DNA of 64,000 nucleotides from RUG806 sp964440255. GTDB taxonomy: Bacteria > Bacillota > Clostridia > Oscillospirales > Acutalibacteraceae. The DNA is taken from assembly GCA_964440255.1 (NCBI GenBank), contig CAYTRD010000001.1:15999-79998 (forward strand), in the 5' to 3' direction. The notes beneath the pieces were generated by a model that saw nothing but the letters and a program-made list of their open reading frames with translations, made no database searches and had not been told where the DNA came from. Of the stretch, positions 50,395-60,194 are shown piece after piece; the stretch's first letter is position 1, and each line of letters begins with the position of its first letter. Position numbers and translations under genes: made by a program.

Positions 50395-52602
50395 ATGGAA
50401 AATCATATTATTAAATTATCTGCACCTGCCCAAAACTGGGAGCATGCCTCCCCTATCGGCGGCGGCTCATTCGGTGCTATGGTATTCGGGGGAACCGACT
50501 GTGAAAAAATATATCTCTGCGAAGAATCCATATGGTCGGGAACTGAAAGAAATACCACAATAAAGGACTTCAAAAGCCGTGTTGATACCTTAAGACAGAT
50601 GTATCTTGACGGAAGAATCACGGAAATTGACCCTTGGGCAGAGAAACATCTCGGTGAGGGCATTGAAAGAATACAGTCTTATGAATACGCAGGTATTCTG
50701 TCCCTTGATTTTGACGATAAGACCGAAGCTTCCGAATATCACAGAAATCTCATACTTAACACGGGCATTTCCGAAGTTACATATAAAAAAGGCAACAATG
50801 CAATAATACAGACCGCCTTTTGTTCTTATCCTTACGAGCTTACTGTAATCAAGCTTTCTTCACAGGAAAAAATTGACTTTACTTTAGGCTTTGAAAGAGA
50901 GCATACAGAAAGTACGACATTCCTTAATGACCTGCTTTTAATAAGAGCAAAAACCTCCTGCGGGAACCACCGTTTTGCAGTTGCAGTAAAAATAGAAACA
51001 GAGGGTAATATAGAGGAAAAGGACGGAAAAATCAGGATTACTGATTCCGACGATACAGTGCTTTATGTTTCAATAACAACGGAATTTAAGTTCGGAAATC
51101 GCTTTGAAGAGGTCTGCCTTGATCTTCTTTCCGAAGCAGAATATGATGATATAAAACAGGGGCATGAGGAGGATTTTTCGGAAATTTTTAACAGAAGCGA
51201 CATTCAGCTTGAATCAAAAAAATCTGTCGAAAGAATGAATACTGACCAAAGACTTAACCGTCTTAAGGAAAGTGAAAACGCTGTCGATGATGCCCTTATT
51301 GCACTTTATTTTGCATTCGGAAAATATCTTCTCATTTCATCCTCAAGAGAGGATACACTTCCCGCAAATTTACAGGGGGTATGGGTAGAAAAGCTTGAAA
51401 ACCCGTGGAATTCAGACTATCACACCAATATTAATTTACAGATGAACTACTGGCTTCCCGAGGTCGCAAACATTTCCGAATGTCATCTTCCCCTGTTCGA
51501 TTATATGAACAATTTACTTCTTGAATCGGGCAAAAAGACGGCAAAAGAAAACTATCATTGCCGTGGTACGGTGCTTCATCATTTAAGTGATATTTACGGC
51601 TTTACAACACCTGCAGACGGTATATGGGGTGTGTGGCCTATGGGCGGTGCATGGCTGAGCTTTCATATGTGGGAGCACTTCCTTTACACAAATGATGTGG
51701 AATTCTTAAGAGAGACTGCATATGATTATATTCACGAATGTGCTCTTTTCTTTACGGACTTTCTTTTTGAGGACAAAAACGGATACCTTATTTCAGGCCC
51801 CTCAATGTCTCCCGAAAACGAGTATTATCCCATTAAGGGCAACGAGGATATTACGGCAACAATTGCATTCTCCCCTACAATGGATGTTGAAATAATCAGC
51901 GGAACACTCCGTAATTATATCGCTATGGAAAATATCCTCGGAATAAATGAAGACGATAAAAAGCAGGCAGAGGAAACACTCAAAAAGCTTCCTCCCCTTA
52001 AGGTCGGTAAAAACGGCTGCCTTCAGGAATGGCTCGAAGATTATGACGAACCCGAGCCCGGTCACAGACATATTTCCCACGCATTCGGCCTTTATCCCGA
52101 TAATATGATTACGGAAGCCACACCAGAATTTTTTGAAGCAATAAAAAATACCCTTCACAGAAGACTTTCCTTCGGTGGCGGGCATACGGGATGGTCAAGA
52201 GCCTGGCTTATAAATCTTTTCGCCCGTCTGAAAGACGGCAAAAACACATATGAGCACATAAGACTTCTTCTTACAAAGTCCACTTTGGGCAATCTTTTTG
52301 ACATTCATCCCCCGTTCCAGATAGACGGTAATTTCGGCGGTGCAGCAGGTATTGCAGAATCTCTTTTACAGTCACACGAAGGCTTTATTTCTGTACTTCC
52401 CGCAGTTAAAGAGGGGCTTACGGGCTCATTCAGAGGCTTAAAGGCAAGAGGCAACATTACAGTATCAGCGAAATTTACCGAAAGTAAAGTTACTGAACTC
52501 TCGCTTTCCTCACCCGAAAATAAAACGGTTACAGTTAAAGTAAACGGCGAAATGTATTCTGTTGATTTAATCAGAAATAAAGAAGCTGTAATTACACTTT
52601 AA
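50395..52602 (+). CDS. GH95 alpha-L-fucosidase or alpha-L-galactosidase
   Basis: The protein has 735 residues and no signal peptide. The N-terminal super-beta-sandwich (WEHASPIGGGSFGAMVFGG, EESIWSGTERN) is followed by an (alpha/alpha)6 barrel. The barrel shows LPANLQGVWVEKLENPWNSD, NINLQMNYWLPEVANISEC, a likely acid/base Glu in SGPSMSPENEYY, GHRHISHAFGLYPDN and PFQIDGNFGGAAGIAESLLQ. GH95 uses an inverting mechanism and typically cleaves alpha-1,2-linked fucose, as in H-antigen glycans. It starts 5 bases after the GH27 stop, so the pair could strip blood-group-type ends. Confidence 0.93.
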   Translation: MENHIIKLSAPAQNWEHASPIGGGSFGAMVFGGTDCEKIYLCEESIWSGTERNTTIKDFKSRVDTLRQMYLDGRITEIDPWAEKHLGEGIERIQSYEYAGILSLDFDDKTEASEYHRNLILNTGISEVTYKKGNNAIIQTAFCSYPYELTVIKLSSQEKIDFTLGFEREHTESTTFLNDLLLIRAKTSCGNHRFAVAVKIETEGNIEEKDGKIRITDSDDTVLYVSITTEFKFGNRFEEVCLDLLSEAEYDDIKQGHEEDFSEIFNRSDIQLESKKSVERMNTDQRLNRLKESENAVDDALIALYFAFGKYLLISSSREDTLPANLQGVWVEKLENPWNSDYHTNINLQMNYWLPEVANISECHLPLFDYMNNLLLESGKKTAKENYHCRGTVLHHLSDIYGFTTPADGIWGVWPMGGAWLSFHMWEHFLYTNDVEFLRETAYDYIHECALFFTDFLFEDKNGYLISGPSMSPENEYYPIKGNEDITATIAFSPTMDVEIISGTLRNYIAMENILGINEDDKKQAEETLKKLPPLKVGKNGCLQEWLEDYDEPEPGHRHISHAFGLYPDNMITEATPEFFEAIKNTLHRRLSFGGGHTGWSRAWLINLFARLKDGKNTYEHIRLLLTKSTLGNLFDIHPPFQIDGNFGGAAGIAESLLQSHEGFISVLPAVKEGLTGSFRGLKARGNITVSAKFTESKVTELSLSSPENKTVTVKVNGEMYSVDLIRNKEAVITL

Positions 52603-52612
52603 CAAAACAAAA

Positions 52613-52643
52613 ACGGAGCAGAATCAACTGCTCCGTAATTTTT
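52613..52643. terminator. Bidirectional terminator
   Basis: ACGGAGCAG pairs with CTGCTCCGT, followed by AATTTTT. It lies between converging genes. Confidence 0.8.
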
Positions 52644-53127
52644 ATTCTTCTGTTTCTTCTTCGTCTTCTTCGGGCTCTTCAAGGATAACATCCTGATTTG
52701 TGAAGAACTTTACCTTGTTAAGGGGTACACCGAGAGTCTTTTCACAGGCTCCGCTCATAAGGGGCATCATTCTTGCCTCAACAACTGTATTTATAGCTGC
52801 AAAATCAAGAAGTATCTGAAGCTGTGCTTTAAGGAATTCTTCATCCTTGTCAGCGAAAAATGCTTCGTCAATCTCTTCAACAGTAACACCTGTAAGTGAC
52901 ATATCCTGATTATAGAGCTTCCTGTACTTATCGAAGCACTTCTGCATAATATCGAGCATCTGCTCCTTTTTACCTGACTTCAAAATATTATTGAGTGAAG
53001 TTGTTTTCATCTGAAGCTTGAAGGAAAGCTTACAGGTCTTAACAATAGCAAGTGCGAGCTTTGCAAGGTCGGGATTGATTTTTTCGGGAATAAAAACTTC
53101 CCCGTCTTTCTTATAAAAATATGCCAT
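52642..53127 (-). CDS. Hypothetical acidic helical protein
   Basis: I start at MAYFYKKDGEVF, preceded by AAGGAG; the longer frame runs through the promoter. The 161 residues are largely helical (KLALAIVKTCKLSFKLQMK, EFLKAQLQILLDFAAINTVV) and end in an acidic tail of Glu and Asp. No known domain or signal peptide is recognised, so it is probably cytoplasmic. It is monocistronic. Confidence 0.7.
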   Translation of the reverse strand: MAYFYKKDGEVFIPEKINPDLAKLALAIVKTCKLSFKLQMKTTSLNNILKSGKKEQMLDIMQKCFDKYRKLYNQDMSLTGVTVEEIDEAFFADKDEEFLKAQLQILLDFAAINTVVEARMMPLMSGACEKTLGVPLNKVKFFTNQDVILEEPEEDEEETEE

Positions 53128-53158
53128 ACTGATTCTCCTTGAAAATTTTACTGAGAGT

Positions 53159-53187
53159 ATATTAACATATATAAATCTTTTTTGCAA
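53159..53187 (-). promoter_or_regulatory. Promoter of the acidic-protein gene
   Basis: TTGCAA, 17 bases, TAATAT on the minus strand. Confidence 0.6.
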
Positions 53188-53230
53188 CAAAAAAAATCTC
53201 TCTGAATTTTCAGAGAGAAATTTTTACTGT

Positions 53231-54814
53231 TCAGAAGCTCGAGCTTCCGTTTGCACGGAATTTTCCGAAAACAATAGTGCTTTCAAAGGGAACTGCATAT
53301 GTTCCGTCATTTGTAAGAGGTACAAGATATGCATCTTCGTAATTTTCCATAAACTGAGGATAATCCTCATAGTCCCATACGGTTATCTGTTCGTCGGAAT
53401 AAATAATGAGGTCAAAAAGGTCACCCCAGAAGCGTGTTCCCGAATCATGCTTGAGATTCTTACCGAACCATGTAATATCGGGATAAGCACAAGTGGAAGC
53501 GTCTATCTGTAAATCTGCAGAAACATGATTTCCGCCGCACTCACAAACTTCAGCCTGTTTATAATCAAGTCCTAAAATTCCGTCAACATCAGAACAGGTT
53601 GCACCGAAGCTTTCCTGTGACGTACAGATTGAAAAGTCTGTCATTCTGTCATTGTCACTTGTTGCAGGAGCTATGGGATAACCCCATTCAGCAACTATTG
53701 CAACATTCTTTCCCTCTGCCATAAGAGAATCTATTATATTTGTGAGATTTGCCTGCACTTCATTATGATAGTAACGGTTCTTTTCAAGCATACCTGCATA
53801 TTTTTCCTGTTTTTCGGGAGTACCGAAAATAAACTCTTCAGCCTCGGCATATTTTTCGGGGCTCATCATAGCATAGAATCCCGGAAGTGCACCGAATGTA
53901 TTAATGAGATAGGGATCAACTGCCGAATCAAGACGGGACTCAAGATATTCATTTACAATACCAACGAGCCAATCCATAAGACCTACGGCATAAAGCATTT
54001 CTACCATATAGTATAAACCCTGAAGCACAAAATTACCTTCAAGAGAAGCCTTAAGGAAACGAAGAAGCGAAATACTGTCAATGCTGATATTTCCTGAAAT
54101 GGGATCTTCACAGGAGCCCACACCGTTCATAGCACCGCACATAAAGATAACAGCTTCTATATCATCACGCTTTGAGGGGTCTGTTTCGGTATAATAATAC
54201 TCATAAAGGTATGTACTTACAATACAGTTTCCCTGTGAAAATGCAACGATTGCAATCTCGTCACTTCCCGTAACATCCTTTACTTCCTCAATAAATTCGT
54301 TCAGCTCACCCGCAAGTGTGTGCATATCCTTACGCCAGTCAAAGCTGAAGGAATATCTGTTGGAATAGCCGTATTCACTCTTTGCTTCAACCTCGTTACT
54401 GTATTTTCCGCCTGTTCCTTCTTTTACTGTACCGTCGGGATTACAGCCCAAATCAGAGAAAACATCAAGCACAAACGGACCGAGAGTATTATCGACAAGG
54501 TCAAAATTTTTTGTAATTACACCCCAGAGGAAACCGGGAATATACTTAAAAAGTGCAGGAAGAAGTATTCTTATATCAGGACCGAATAGGGATACATCAT
54601 CGCTTTCATCCTCTGTGTCAAGACCTTTGTAAATAGTCTCACCAAAGCCGGGAACTGAAACTACAGGAATATCTTTATCAAGATTTTTTACATCCTCTTC
54701 AGATTCTGCAAAAATGAGGTCAGCTCTTTCGGGAACATCAGAAGCTGATGCAGACATAACTGTCATTCCCGTTAAAAGTGATATTGCGAGAATAAGTGAG
54801 ATTATCTTTTTCAT
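53231..54814 (-). CDS. Secreted LCAT-like alpha/beta hydrolase
   Basis: The start is MKKIISLILAISLL with AAGGGAA upstream. The 527 residues begin with a signal peptide (to about SASAS). The hydrolase fold reads VVSVPGFGETIYKG (oxyanion), YSFSFDWRKDMH, a nucleophile Ser in IAIVAFSQGNCIVSTYLY and later HVSADLQIDASTCAYPDITW. FDWRKD and the AFSQG elbow resemble lecithin:cholesterol acyltransferase-like lipases, which act on lipids at interfaces. The catalytic Asp and His cannot be fixed by eye. Gut lipids or host esters are possible substrates. It is monocistronic. Confidence 0.72.
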   Translation of the reverse strand: MKKIISLILAISLLTGMTVMSASASDVPERADLIFAESEEDVKNLDKDIPVVSVPGFGETIYKGLDTEDESDDVSLFGPDIRILLPALFKYIPGFLWGVITKNFDLVDNTLGPFVLDVFSDLGCNPDGTVKEGTGGKYSNEVEAKSEYGYSNRYSFSFDWRKDMHTLAGELNEFIEEVKDVTGSDEIAIVAFSQGNCIVSTYLYEYYYTETDPSKRDDIEAVIFMCGAMNGVGSCEDPISGNISIDSISLLRFLKASLEGNFVLQGLYYMVEMLYAVGLMDWLVGIVNEYLESRLDSAVDPYLINTFGALPGFYAMMSPEKYAEAEEFIFGTPEKQEKYAGMLEKNRYYHNEVQANLTNIIDSLMAEGKNVAIVAEWGYPIAPATSDNDRMTDFSICTSQESFGATCSDVDGILGLDYKQAEVCECGGNHVSADLQIDASTCAYPDITWFGKNLKHDSGTRFWGDLFDLIIYSDEQITVWDYEDYPQFMENYEDAYLVPLTNDGTYAVPFESTIVFGKFRANGSSSF

Positions 54815-54973
54815 AAAAATTCCCTTCTTTTTTATCAATATATAAAATATGTTACTGTTAAAATAAAATTTTGTCAATAAAATACCGTTATTTTTTTATA
54901 AAGATTCCGAAACCGATTAAAAAAAGTTATGACAACATCAAAAATATTTCAAATATCATTCAACAGAAACCTG

Positions 54974-55002
54974 TTGACATCAATGATTTAATGTGTTAAA
55001 GT
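54974..55002 (+). promoter_or_regulatory. Promoter of the ilv-leu leader
   Basis: TTGACA, 17 bases, TAAAGT, about 27 bases before the first T-box module. Confidence 0.7.
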
Positions 55003-55029
55003 GATAACACAATTTAATATTCACAAAGC

Positions 55030-55236
55030 TGTGACGAAGAATGGTCAGGGTGATAAAATATTTCAGAGAGCCGATGGTCGGTGAAAATCGGCATATAAAA
55101 GCCTTGTCTTCTCCCTTCTGAGCTGAAAGCCTGAAGCGTAATGTGTGTAGGGTTTTCCGTGTATGCTACGTTAGTGCATAGAAGTTGATAGACTTTGAAG
55201 TAATAAAGGCGTCGATGAAGACGGAAGCTGCAACGA
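55030..55236 (+). ncRNA. T-box leader module 1 (specifier CTC, Leu), no antiterminator
   Basis: Stem I features are present: CAGAGAG, GGTCGGTGAAAATCGG, and the CCTTCTGAGC box directly after a specifier triplet CTC (55111-55113), a leucine codon. The stem II/III region (GTGTATGCTACG, GTGCATAG) also matches module 2. The T-box sequence and terminator are absent; the module runs straight into the second CAGAGAG. Confidence 0.75.
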
Positions 55237-55486
55237 ATTTCACAGAGAGTCGGGGATGGTGTGATCCCGACAAAGGACTGTAGATTTCCCATCCCTTCTG
55301 AGCCGGAAGCCCGAAAGGTTTACACCCAGTAGGCGTTTCCCGTGTATGCTACGTGAGTGCATAGGAGTTGTTGGACTTCGAAGAGGCGGCGGATCATAGT
55401 ATCCGCAATTTGAGTGGTACCGCGAGTGATAAATCTGAATTTACACCCGTCTCAAAGCAATTAAGAAGCTTTGGGGCGGGTTTTTG
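55237..55486 (+). ncRNA. T-box leader module 2 (specifier ATC, Ile) with antiterminator and terminator
   Basis: A second CAGAGAG, GGGATGGTGTGATCCCG, and CCTTCTGAGC preceded by the triplet ATC (55291-55293), an isoleucine codon. The T-box core TGAGTGGTACCGCGAG (55411-55426) and an intrinsic terminator (ACCCGTCTCAAAGC pairing with GCTTTGGGGCGGGT, then TTTTTG, 55445-55486) complete it. Uncharged tRNA-Ile should stabilise the antiterminator and switch on the ilv-leu operon. Confidence 0.88.
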
Positions 55487-55544
55487 TTTTGCTTTGAAGC
55501 TTAAAGGCACACACATAATCAAATATCCGAAAGGCGGAATAAAA

Positions 55545-56735
55545 ATGCTATCTCTTGACAAAGTCTTCAGTGCACAGGCTGTGCTGAAAAACATCATCCG
55601 TGAGACAAATGTGGTCAGAGCCTACGGTATAGCTCCGGACTGCGAACTGTACCTGAAACCAGAAAATCTGCAGATAACAGGCTCCTTCAAGGTAAGAGGC
55701 TCTGCATATAAGATTGCAATGCTGAGCGAAGAAGAAAAGGCAAAAGGAGTTATCGCCTGCTCGGCAGGAAATCACGCACAAGGTGTGGCACTTGCCGCAA
55801 CAAAAAACGGAATAAAATCTCTTATATGTCTGCCCGACACCGCACCGATTTCAAAGGTTGAAGCAACAAAGGGCTTCGGAGCAGAGGTCTTATTGGTTGA
55901 GGGCTGTTATGACGATGCATATAAAAAGGCGTTGGAGCTTAAGGACAGCCACGGCTACACCTTCGTTCATCCCTTTGATGATGAAAATGTTATTGCAGGT
56001 CAGGGTACTGTCGCACTTGAGGTACTTAATGAGCTTGATGATATTGATGCAATTGTAGTTCCCGTAGGCGGCGGAGGACTTGTTTCGGGAATAGCATATA
56101 CCGTAAAGCAGATACGCCCCGCTGTTAAGGTTTACGGTGTGCAGATGACAGGGGCACCCGGTATGTATAATTCCGTAAACGACGGTAAAATTAGGTGCCT
56201 TGACAGCGTACACACCATAGCAGACGGAATTGCTGTAAAGCAGCCGGGAGAAAACACCTTTAAGCTTGTAAGTGAATATGTTGACGGCATAGCACTTGTA
56301 ACCGATGACGAGGTAGCTTCAGCAATACTCGCACTTATGGAAAAACAGAAAATGATAGCAGAAGGTGCGGGTGCTGCGGCTGTGGCAGCGGTAATGTTTG
56401 ACAAATTCGACTTAAAAGGAAAAAGAGTTGTCAGCATCGTTTCGGGCGGTAATATTGATGTTACAAGCCTTTCCCGTGTCATAGACAGAGGTCTTCTCAA
56501 TTCGGGCAGGTCGACAAGTCTGCTTATTGAGCTTGTTGACAAACCCGGTCAGCTTAAAGACATTTCCCGTATAATAGCCGACTGCGGCGGTAATGTTACG
56601 GGTGTTCACTACGAAAAAGGAAACACAGAAAGTGTTAACGGCTGTTTCCTCCGTGTTGAAATGGAAACAAGAGATTATGAGCATGTAAATCTTATCACAC
56701 AGTCACTTCGTAATGAAGGCTTTAAGATAGTGTAA
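55545..56735 (+). CDS. ilvA: Threonine ammonia-lyase
   Basis: I start at MLSLDKVFSAQAVL, with AAGGCGGA upstream; the longer frame lies in the T-box. The 396 residues have a fold-type II PLP domain: the PLP Lys in ITGSFKVRGSAYKI, SAGNHAQGVALAA, VPVGGGGLVSGIAY (phosphate loop) and EGAGAAAVAAVMF. A single ACT domain follows from about 325 (LLIELVDKPGQLKDISRII). It deaminates threonine to 2-oxobutanoate, the first isoleucine step. Length and single ACT resemble the TdcB-like/short form, but the operon argues for a biosynthetic role. Confidence 0.93.
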   Translation: MLSLDKVFSAQAVLKNIIRETNVVRAYGIAPDCELYLKPENLQITGSFKVRGSAYKIAMLSEEEKAKGVIACSAGNHAQGVALAATKNGIKSLICLPDTAPISKVEATKGFGAEVLLVEGCYDDAYKKALELKDSHGYTFVHPFDDENVIAGQGTVALEVLNELDDIDAIVVPVGGGGLVSGIAYTVKQIRPAVKVYGVQMTGAPGMYNSVNDGKIRCLDSVHTIADGIAVKQPGENTFKLVSEYVDGIALVTDDEVASAILALMEKQKMIAEGAGAAAVAAVMFDKFDLKGKRVVSIVSGGNIDVTSLSRVIDRGLLNSGRSTSLLIELVDKPGQLKDISRIIADCGGNVTGVHYEKGNTESVNGCFLRVEMETRDYEHVNLITQSLRNEGFKIV

Positions 56736-56755
56736 TTTGAAAGGAGTAAATTATT

Positions 56756-58429
56756 ATGATGGATTCAAGTAAATACCGAGTGGGATATTTCCCCGTAGAC
56801 AAAAAATATAACAGTTGGGTGGAAAAAGACCACATTGAAAAACCGCCTTTATGGTGTTCCGTTGATATGCGTGACGGTAATCAGAGCCTTGTTATCCCTA
56901 TGAGCCTTGAAGAGAAGCTCGAATACTATAAGGTGCTTCTTGAAGTTGGCTTCAAGGAAATCGAGGTCGGCTTCCCTGCTGCAAGTGAAACGGAATATGA
57001 ATTCTTACGGACACTTATTGACAATAATATGATTCCCGATGATGTGACCGTACAGGTGCTCACCCAATGCCGTGAGCATATTATCCGTAAAACCTTTGAG
57101 GCCTGTAAGGGTGCACCGAGTGCTATAATTCATTTTTATAATTCCGTAAGCGTTGCTCAGCGTGAACAGGTATTCAAAAAGAGCAAGGAGGAGATAAAGC
57201 AGATAGCCGTTGACGGTGCAAAGCTTGTAAAGAAGCTTGCAGGTGAATATGAGGGCAATTTCCGTTTTGAATACTCCCCCGAATCCTTTACCGGAACAGA
57301 GCCTGAATATGCCCTTGAGGTATGTAATGCTGTTCTTGACATTTTAGAACCCTCAGAAACTAACAATGTTATTATAAATCTTCCCGTAACCGTGGAAATG
57401 AGCCTTCCTCACATCTACGCTTCACAGGTTGAATATATGAGCAAAAATCTCAAATACCGTGAATATGTGACCCTTTCTCTTCATCCTCATAATGACAGAG
57501 GCACGGGAGTTGCCGACACGGAGCTTGCACTTCTTGCAGGAGCAGACAGAGTTGAGGGTACGCTTTTCGGCAACGGTGAAAGAACAGGTAATGTTGATAT
57601 CATAACGCTTGCAATGAATATGTATTCCCACGGCGTTGATCCGGGGCTTGACCTTTCCGATATGAACTATCTTGTAGAAAAATATGAAAAATGCACCCGT
57701 ATGCATGTCTATGAAAGAGCACCCTACGCCGGTGCACTCGTATTTGCCGCTTTCTCGGGCTCTCATCAGGATGCAATTGCAAAGGGTATGAAATACAGAA
57801 ATAAAAATGACCTCCACATATGGAATGTACCCTATATTCCCATTGACCCCAAGGATATAGGAAGAACATATGACGCTGATGTAATAAGAGTAAATTCACA
57901 AAGCGGCAAGGGCGGTATCGGTTATCTTCTCGAACAGACATACGGCTATAATCTTCCCGCAAAAATGCGTGAGCATTTCAGCTATATGTGTAAAAGCGTT
58001 TCCGACCGTGAACACAAGGAGCTTAAGGTCAGCGATGTTTTTAATATATTTACGGAAAATTATCTTAACATCCCCTCGGAAATCACGGTAACAGACTTTG
58101 AATTTATGCGTGAAAACGAAGCGGTCAAAATAAATATTACATTTATGAAGGACGGCAAAGAAACGGAGCTTGAGGCAGAAGGAAACGGAAGCTTAAGTGC
58201 CGTGAACAATGCTTTAAGCGAATATACAAAAGAAAAATATACCTTGCAGGTATTCACACAACACAGTATGCAGGGGCAAGGCTCTCACAGTGTTGCCGCA
58301 TCATACATAGGGCTTCAGAGAGAAGACGGCAGTATGTACTGGGGAGCAGGTACGGATACCGATGTTATCAAAGCAAGCACAAACGCACTTCTGAGTGCTT
58401 TCCATAATATGACAAAAGGAGGAAAATAA
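56756..58429 (+). CDS. leuA: 2-isopropylmalate synthase (long, yeast/actinobacterial-like type)
   Basis: The protein has 557 residues. The DRE-TIM barrel begins WCSVDMRDGNQSLV with the metal-binding Asp, and EIEVGFPAASETEYEF, LSLHPHNDRGTGVADTEL and GNGERTGNVDIITLAMN follow. The C-terminal regulatory domain contains AVNNALSEYTKEKY and STNALLSAFHNM, which binds leucine in this class. The sequence belongs to the LeuA type with an RVGYFPVDKKY-like N-terminal region, longer than the E. coli type. It condenses acetyl-CoA with 2-oxoisovalerate. GAAAGGAG precedes the start. Confidence 0.95.
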   Translation: MMDSSKYRVGYFPVDKKYNSWVEKDHIEKPPLWCSVDMRDGNQSLVIPMSLEEKLEYYKVLLEVGFKEIEVGFPAASETEYEFLRTLIDNNMIPDDVTVQVLTQCREHIIRKTFEACKGAPSAIIHFYNSVSVAQREQVFKKSKEEIKQIAVDGAKLVKKLAGEYEGNFRFEYSPESFTGTEPEYALEVCNAVLDILEPSETNNVIINLPVTVEMSLPHIYASQVEYMSKNLKYREYVTLSLHPHNDRGTGVADTELALLAGADRVEGTLFGNGERTGNVDIITLAMNMYSHGVDPGLDLSDMNYLVEKYEKCTRMHVYERAPYAGALVFAAFSGSHQDAIAKGMKYRNKNDLHIWNVPYIPIDPKDIGRTYDADVIRVNSQSGKGGIGYLLEQTYGYNLPAKMREHFSYMCKSVSDREHKELKVSDVFNIFTENYLNIPSEITVTDFEFMRENEAVKINITFMKDGKETELEAEGNGSLSAVNNALSEYTKEKYTLQVFTQHSMQGQGSHSVAASYIGLQREDGSMYWGAGTDTDVIKASTNALLSAFHNMTKGGK

Positions 58430-58433
58430 AATA

Positions 58434-59693
58434 ATGGGAATGACAATGACACAAAAAATTTTAGCTTCGCACGCAGGACTTGAAAGCGTCACGGCAGGTC
58501 AGCTTATAAGTGCAAAGCTTGATATCGTTCTCGGAAACGATATTACCACACCCGTAGCTGTAAATGAATTCAATAAAGCAGGCTTCAATAAAGTCTTCAA
58601 TAAGGATAAGGTTGCAATAGTTCTTGACCATTTTGTGCCGAACAAGGATATCAAGGCAGCCGAGCAATCAAAGACCTGCCGTGAATTTGCCTGTGCACAC
58701 AATGTCAGCCATTTTTATGATGTGGGAAAAATGGGCATTGAACACGCACTTCTTCCGGAGCAGGGTGTCGTAACTGCAGGTGACTGTATTATCGGTGCAG
58801 ACAGCCACACCTGTACCTACGGTGCTCTCGGAGCTTTTTCAACAGGTGTAGGCTCTACAGATATGGCAGCGGGAATGGCAACGGGTATGGCATGGTTCAA
58901 GGTTCCCTCGGCAATAAAATTCAATTTAACGGGAAAGCTCCCCTCTAACTGCAGCGGCAAAGATGTAATTCTTACAATAATCGGAATGATTGGCGTTGAC
59001 GGAGCTTTATATAAGAGTATGGAATTCACGGGCGAGGGTGCACACGCACTTTCTATGGATGACCGTCTTTGTATCTGCAATATGGCTATAGAAGCAGGTG
59101 CAAAAAACGGAATTTTCCCTGTTGATGAGGTAACAATGAAATATCTTGACGGGAGATGCGAAAGAAAGCCCGTTATATTTGAAGCAGATGCCGATGCGGA
59201 ATACGAGCAGATAATCGAAATAGACCTTGCAAAGATAGTTCCCACGGTTGCCTGTCCTCATCTTCCGGAGAACACGCATCCTGCAAGTGAGCTTCATAAT
59301 ATAAAAATCGATCAGGTGGTAATAGGCTCATGCACCAACGGCAGAACGGAAGATATGGAAGCTGCATTTAACATATTAAACGGCAAAAAGATTGCCCAGG
59401 GTATCCGCTGTATTATAATTCCCGGCACCATGCAGATTCTTCGCGAATGTGTGGAAAAAGGCTGGTACACCGCATTCATTGATGCAGGTGCAGTAGTGTC
59501 AACCCCAACCTGCGGACCGTGTCTCGGCGGTTATATGGGAATACTTGCAGCAGGTGAAAGATGCATTGCCACGACCAACCGCAATTTCGTAGGCAGAATG
59601 GGCCATGTGGACAGCGAAGTATATCTTGCCTCTCCTCACACCGCTGCCGCAAGTGCCCTTACAGGCTATATAACAGAATACAAGGAGGACTAA
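58434..59693 (+). CDS. leuC: 3-isopropylmalate dehydratase large subunit
   Basis: The protein has 419 residues. Aconitase-type [4Fe-4S] ligands are in VVIGSCTNGRTED and STPTCGPCLGGYMG, and GADSHTCTYGALGAFSTGVG binds substrate. Length fits the archaeal/clostridial LeuC subgroup (about 420) rather than the 470-residue enterobacterial one. With LeuD it isomerises 2- to 3-isopropylmalate. An AAAGGAGG site precedes the ATG; the leuD start lies 3 bases after the stop. Confidence 0.96.
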   Translation: MGMTMTQKILASHAGLESVTAGQLISAKLDIVLGNDITTPVAVNEFNKAGFNKVFNKDKVAIVLDHFVPNKDIKAAEQSKTCREFACAHNVSHFYDVGKMGIEHALLPEQGVVTAGDCIIGADSHTCTYGALGAFSTGVGSTDMAAGMATGMAWFKVPSAIKFNLTGKLPSNCSGKDVILTIIGMIGVDGALYKSMEFTGEGAHALSMDDRLCICNMAIEAGAKNGIFPVDEVTMKYLDGRCERKPVIFEADADAEYEQIIEIDLAKIVPTVACPHLPENTHPASELHNIKIDQVVIGSCTNGRTEDMEAAFNILNGKKIAQGIRCIIIPGTMQILRECVEKGWYTAFIDAGAVVSTPTCGPCLGGYMGILAAGERCIATTNRNFVGRMGHVDSEVYLASPHTAAASALTGYITEYKED

Positions 59694-59696
59694 ACG

Positions 59697-60194
59697 TTGA
59701 ATACACAAGGAAAGGTTTTTAAATATCCCGATAATGTAGACACAGATGTTATCATCCCTGCCCGTTATCTCAACACACCGGATGCAAACGAGCTTGCCCT
59801 CCACTGTATGGAGGATATAGACAAAGAATTTGTGAAAAAGGTTACTAAAGGCGATGTTATGGTGGCAGGGTGGAATTTCGGCTGCGGTTCTTCCCGTGAA
59901 CACGCTCCCCTCGTTATCAAAACCTGCGGAACGGGCTGTGTAATTGCAAAGAGCTTTGCGAGAATTTTCTACAGAAATGCGATAAACATCGGACTTCCCA
60001 TTCTCGAATGTGAGGAAGCCGCAGAAGAAATAAAGGCAGATGATGAAGTAAAGGTAGATTTCGATACAGGTGTGATTACAGATATTACAACAGGAAAAAC
60101 CTATCAGGCACAGGCTTTCCCTCCCTTTATACAGAACATAATAAAAAACGGCGGTTTACTTAAAGCACTGAAAGAAGGCGAAAACAATGGTTAA
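59697..60194 (+). CDS. leuD: 3-isopropylmalate dehydratase small subunit (TTG start)
   Basis: The protein has 165 residues. The start is a TTG (MNTQGKVFKYPDN) 8 bases after AAGGAGGA; no ATG is available without losing conserved residues. DNVDTDVIIPARYL, NFGCGSSREHAPLVIK and SFARIFYRNAINIGLP are the family blocks. The swivelling domain completes the LeuCD active site. The stop overlaps the leuB start region by eight bases. Confidence 0.95.
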   Translation: MNTQGKVFKYPDNVDTDVIIPARYLNTPDANELALHCMEDIDKEFVKKVTKGDVMVAGWNFGCGSSREHAPLVIKTCGTGCVIAKSFARIFYRNAINIGLPILECEEAAEEIKADDEVKVDFDTGVITDITTGKTYQAQAFPPFIQNIIKNGGLLKALKEGENNG

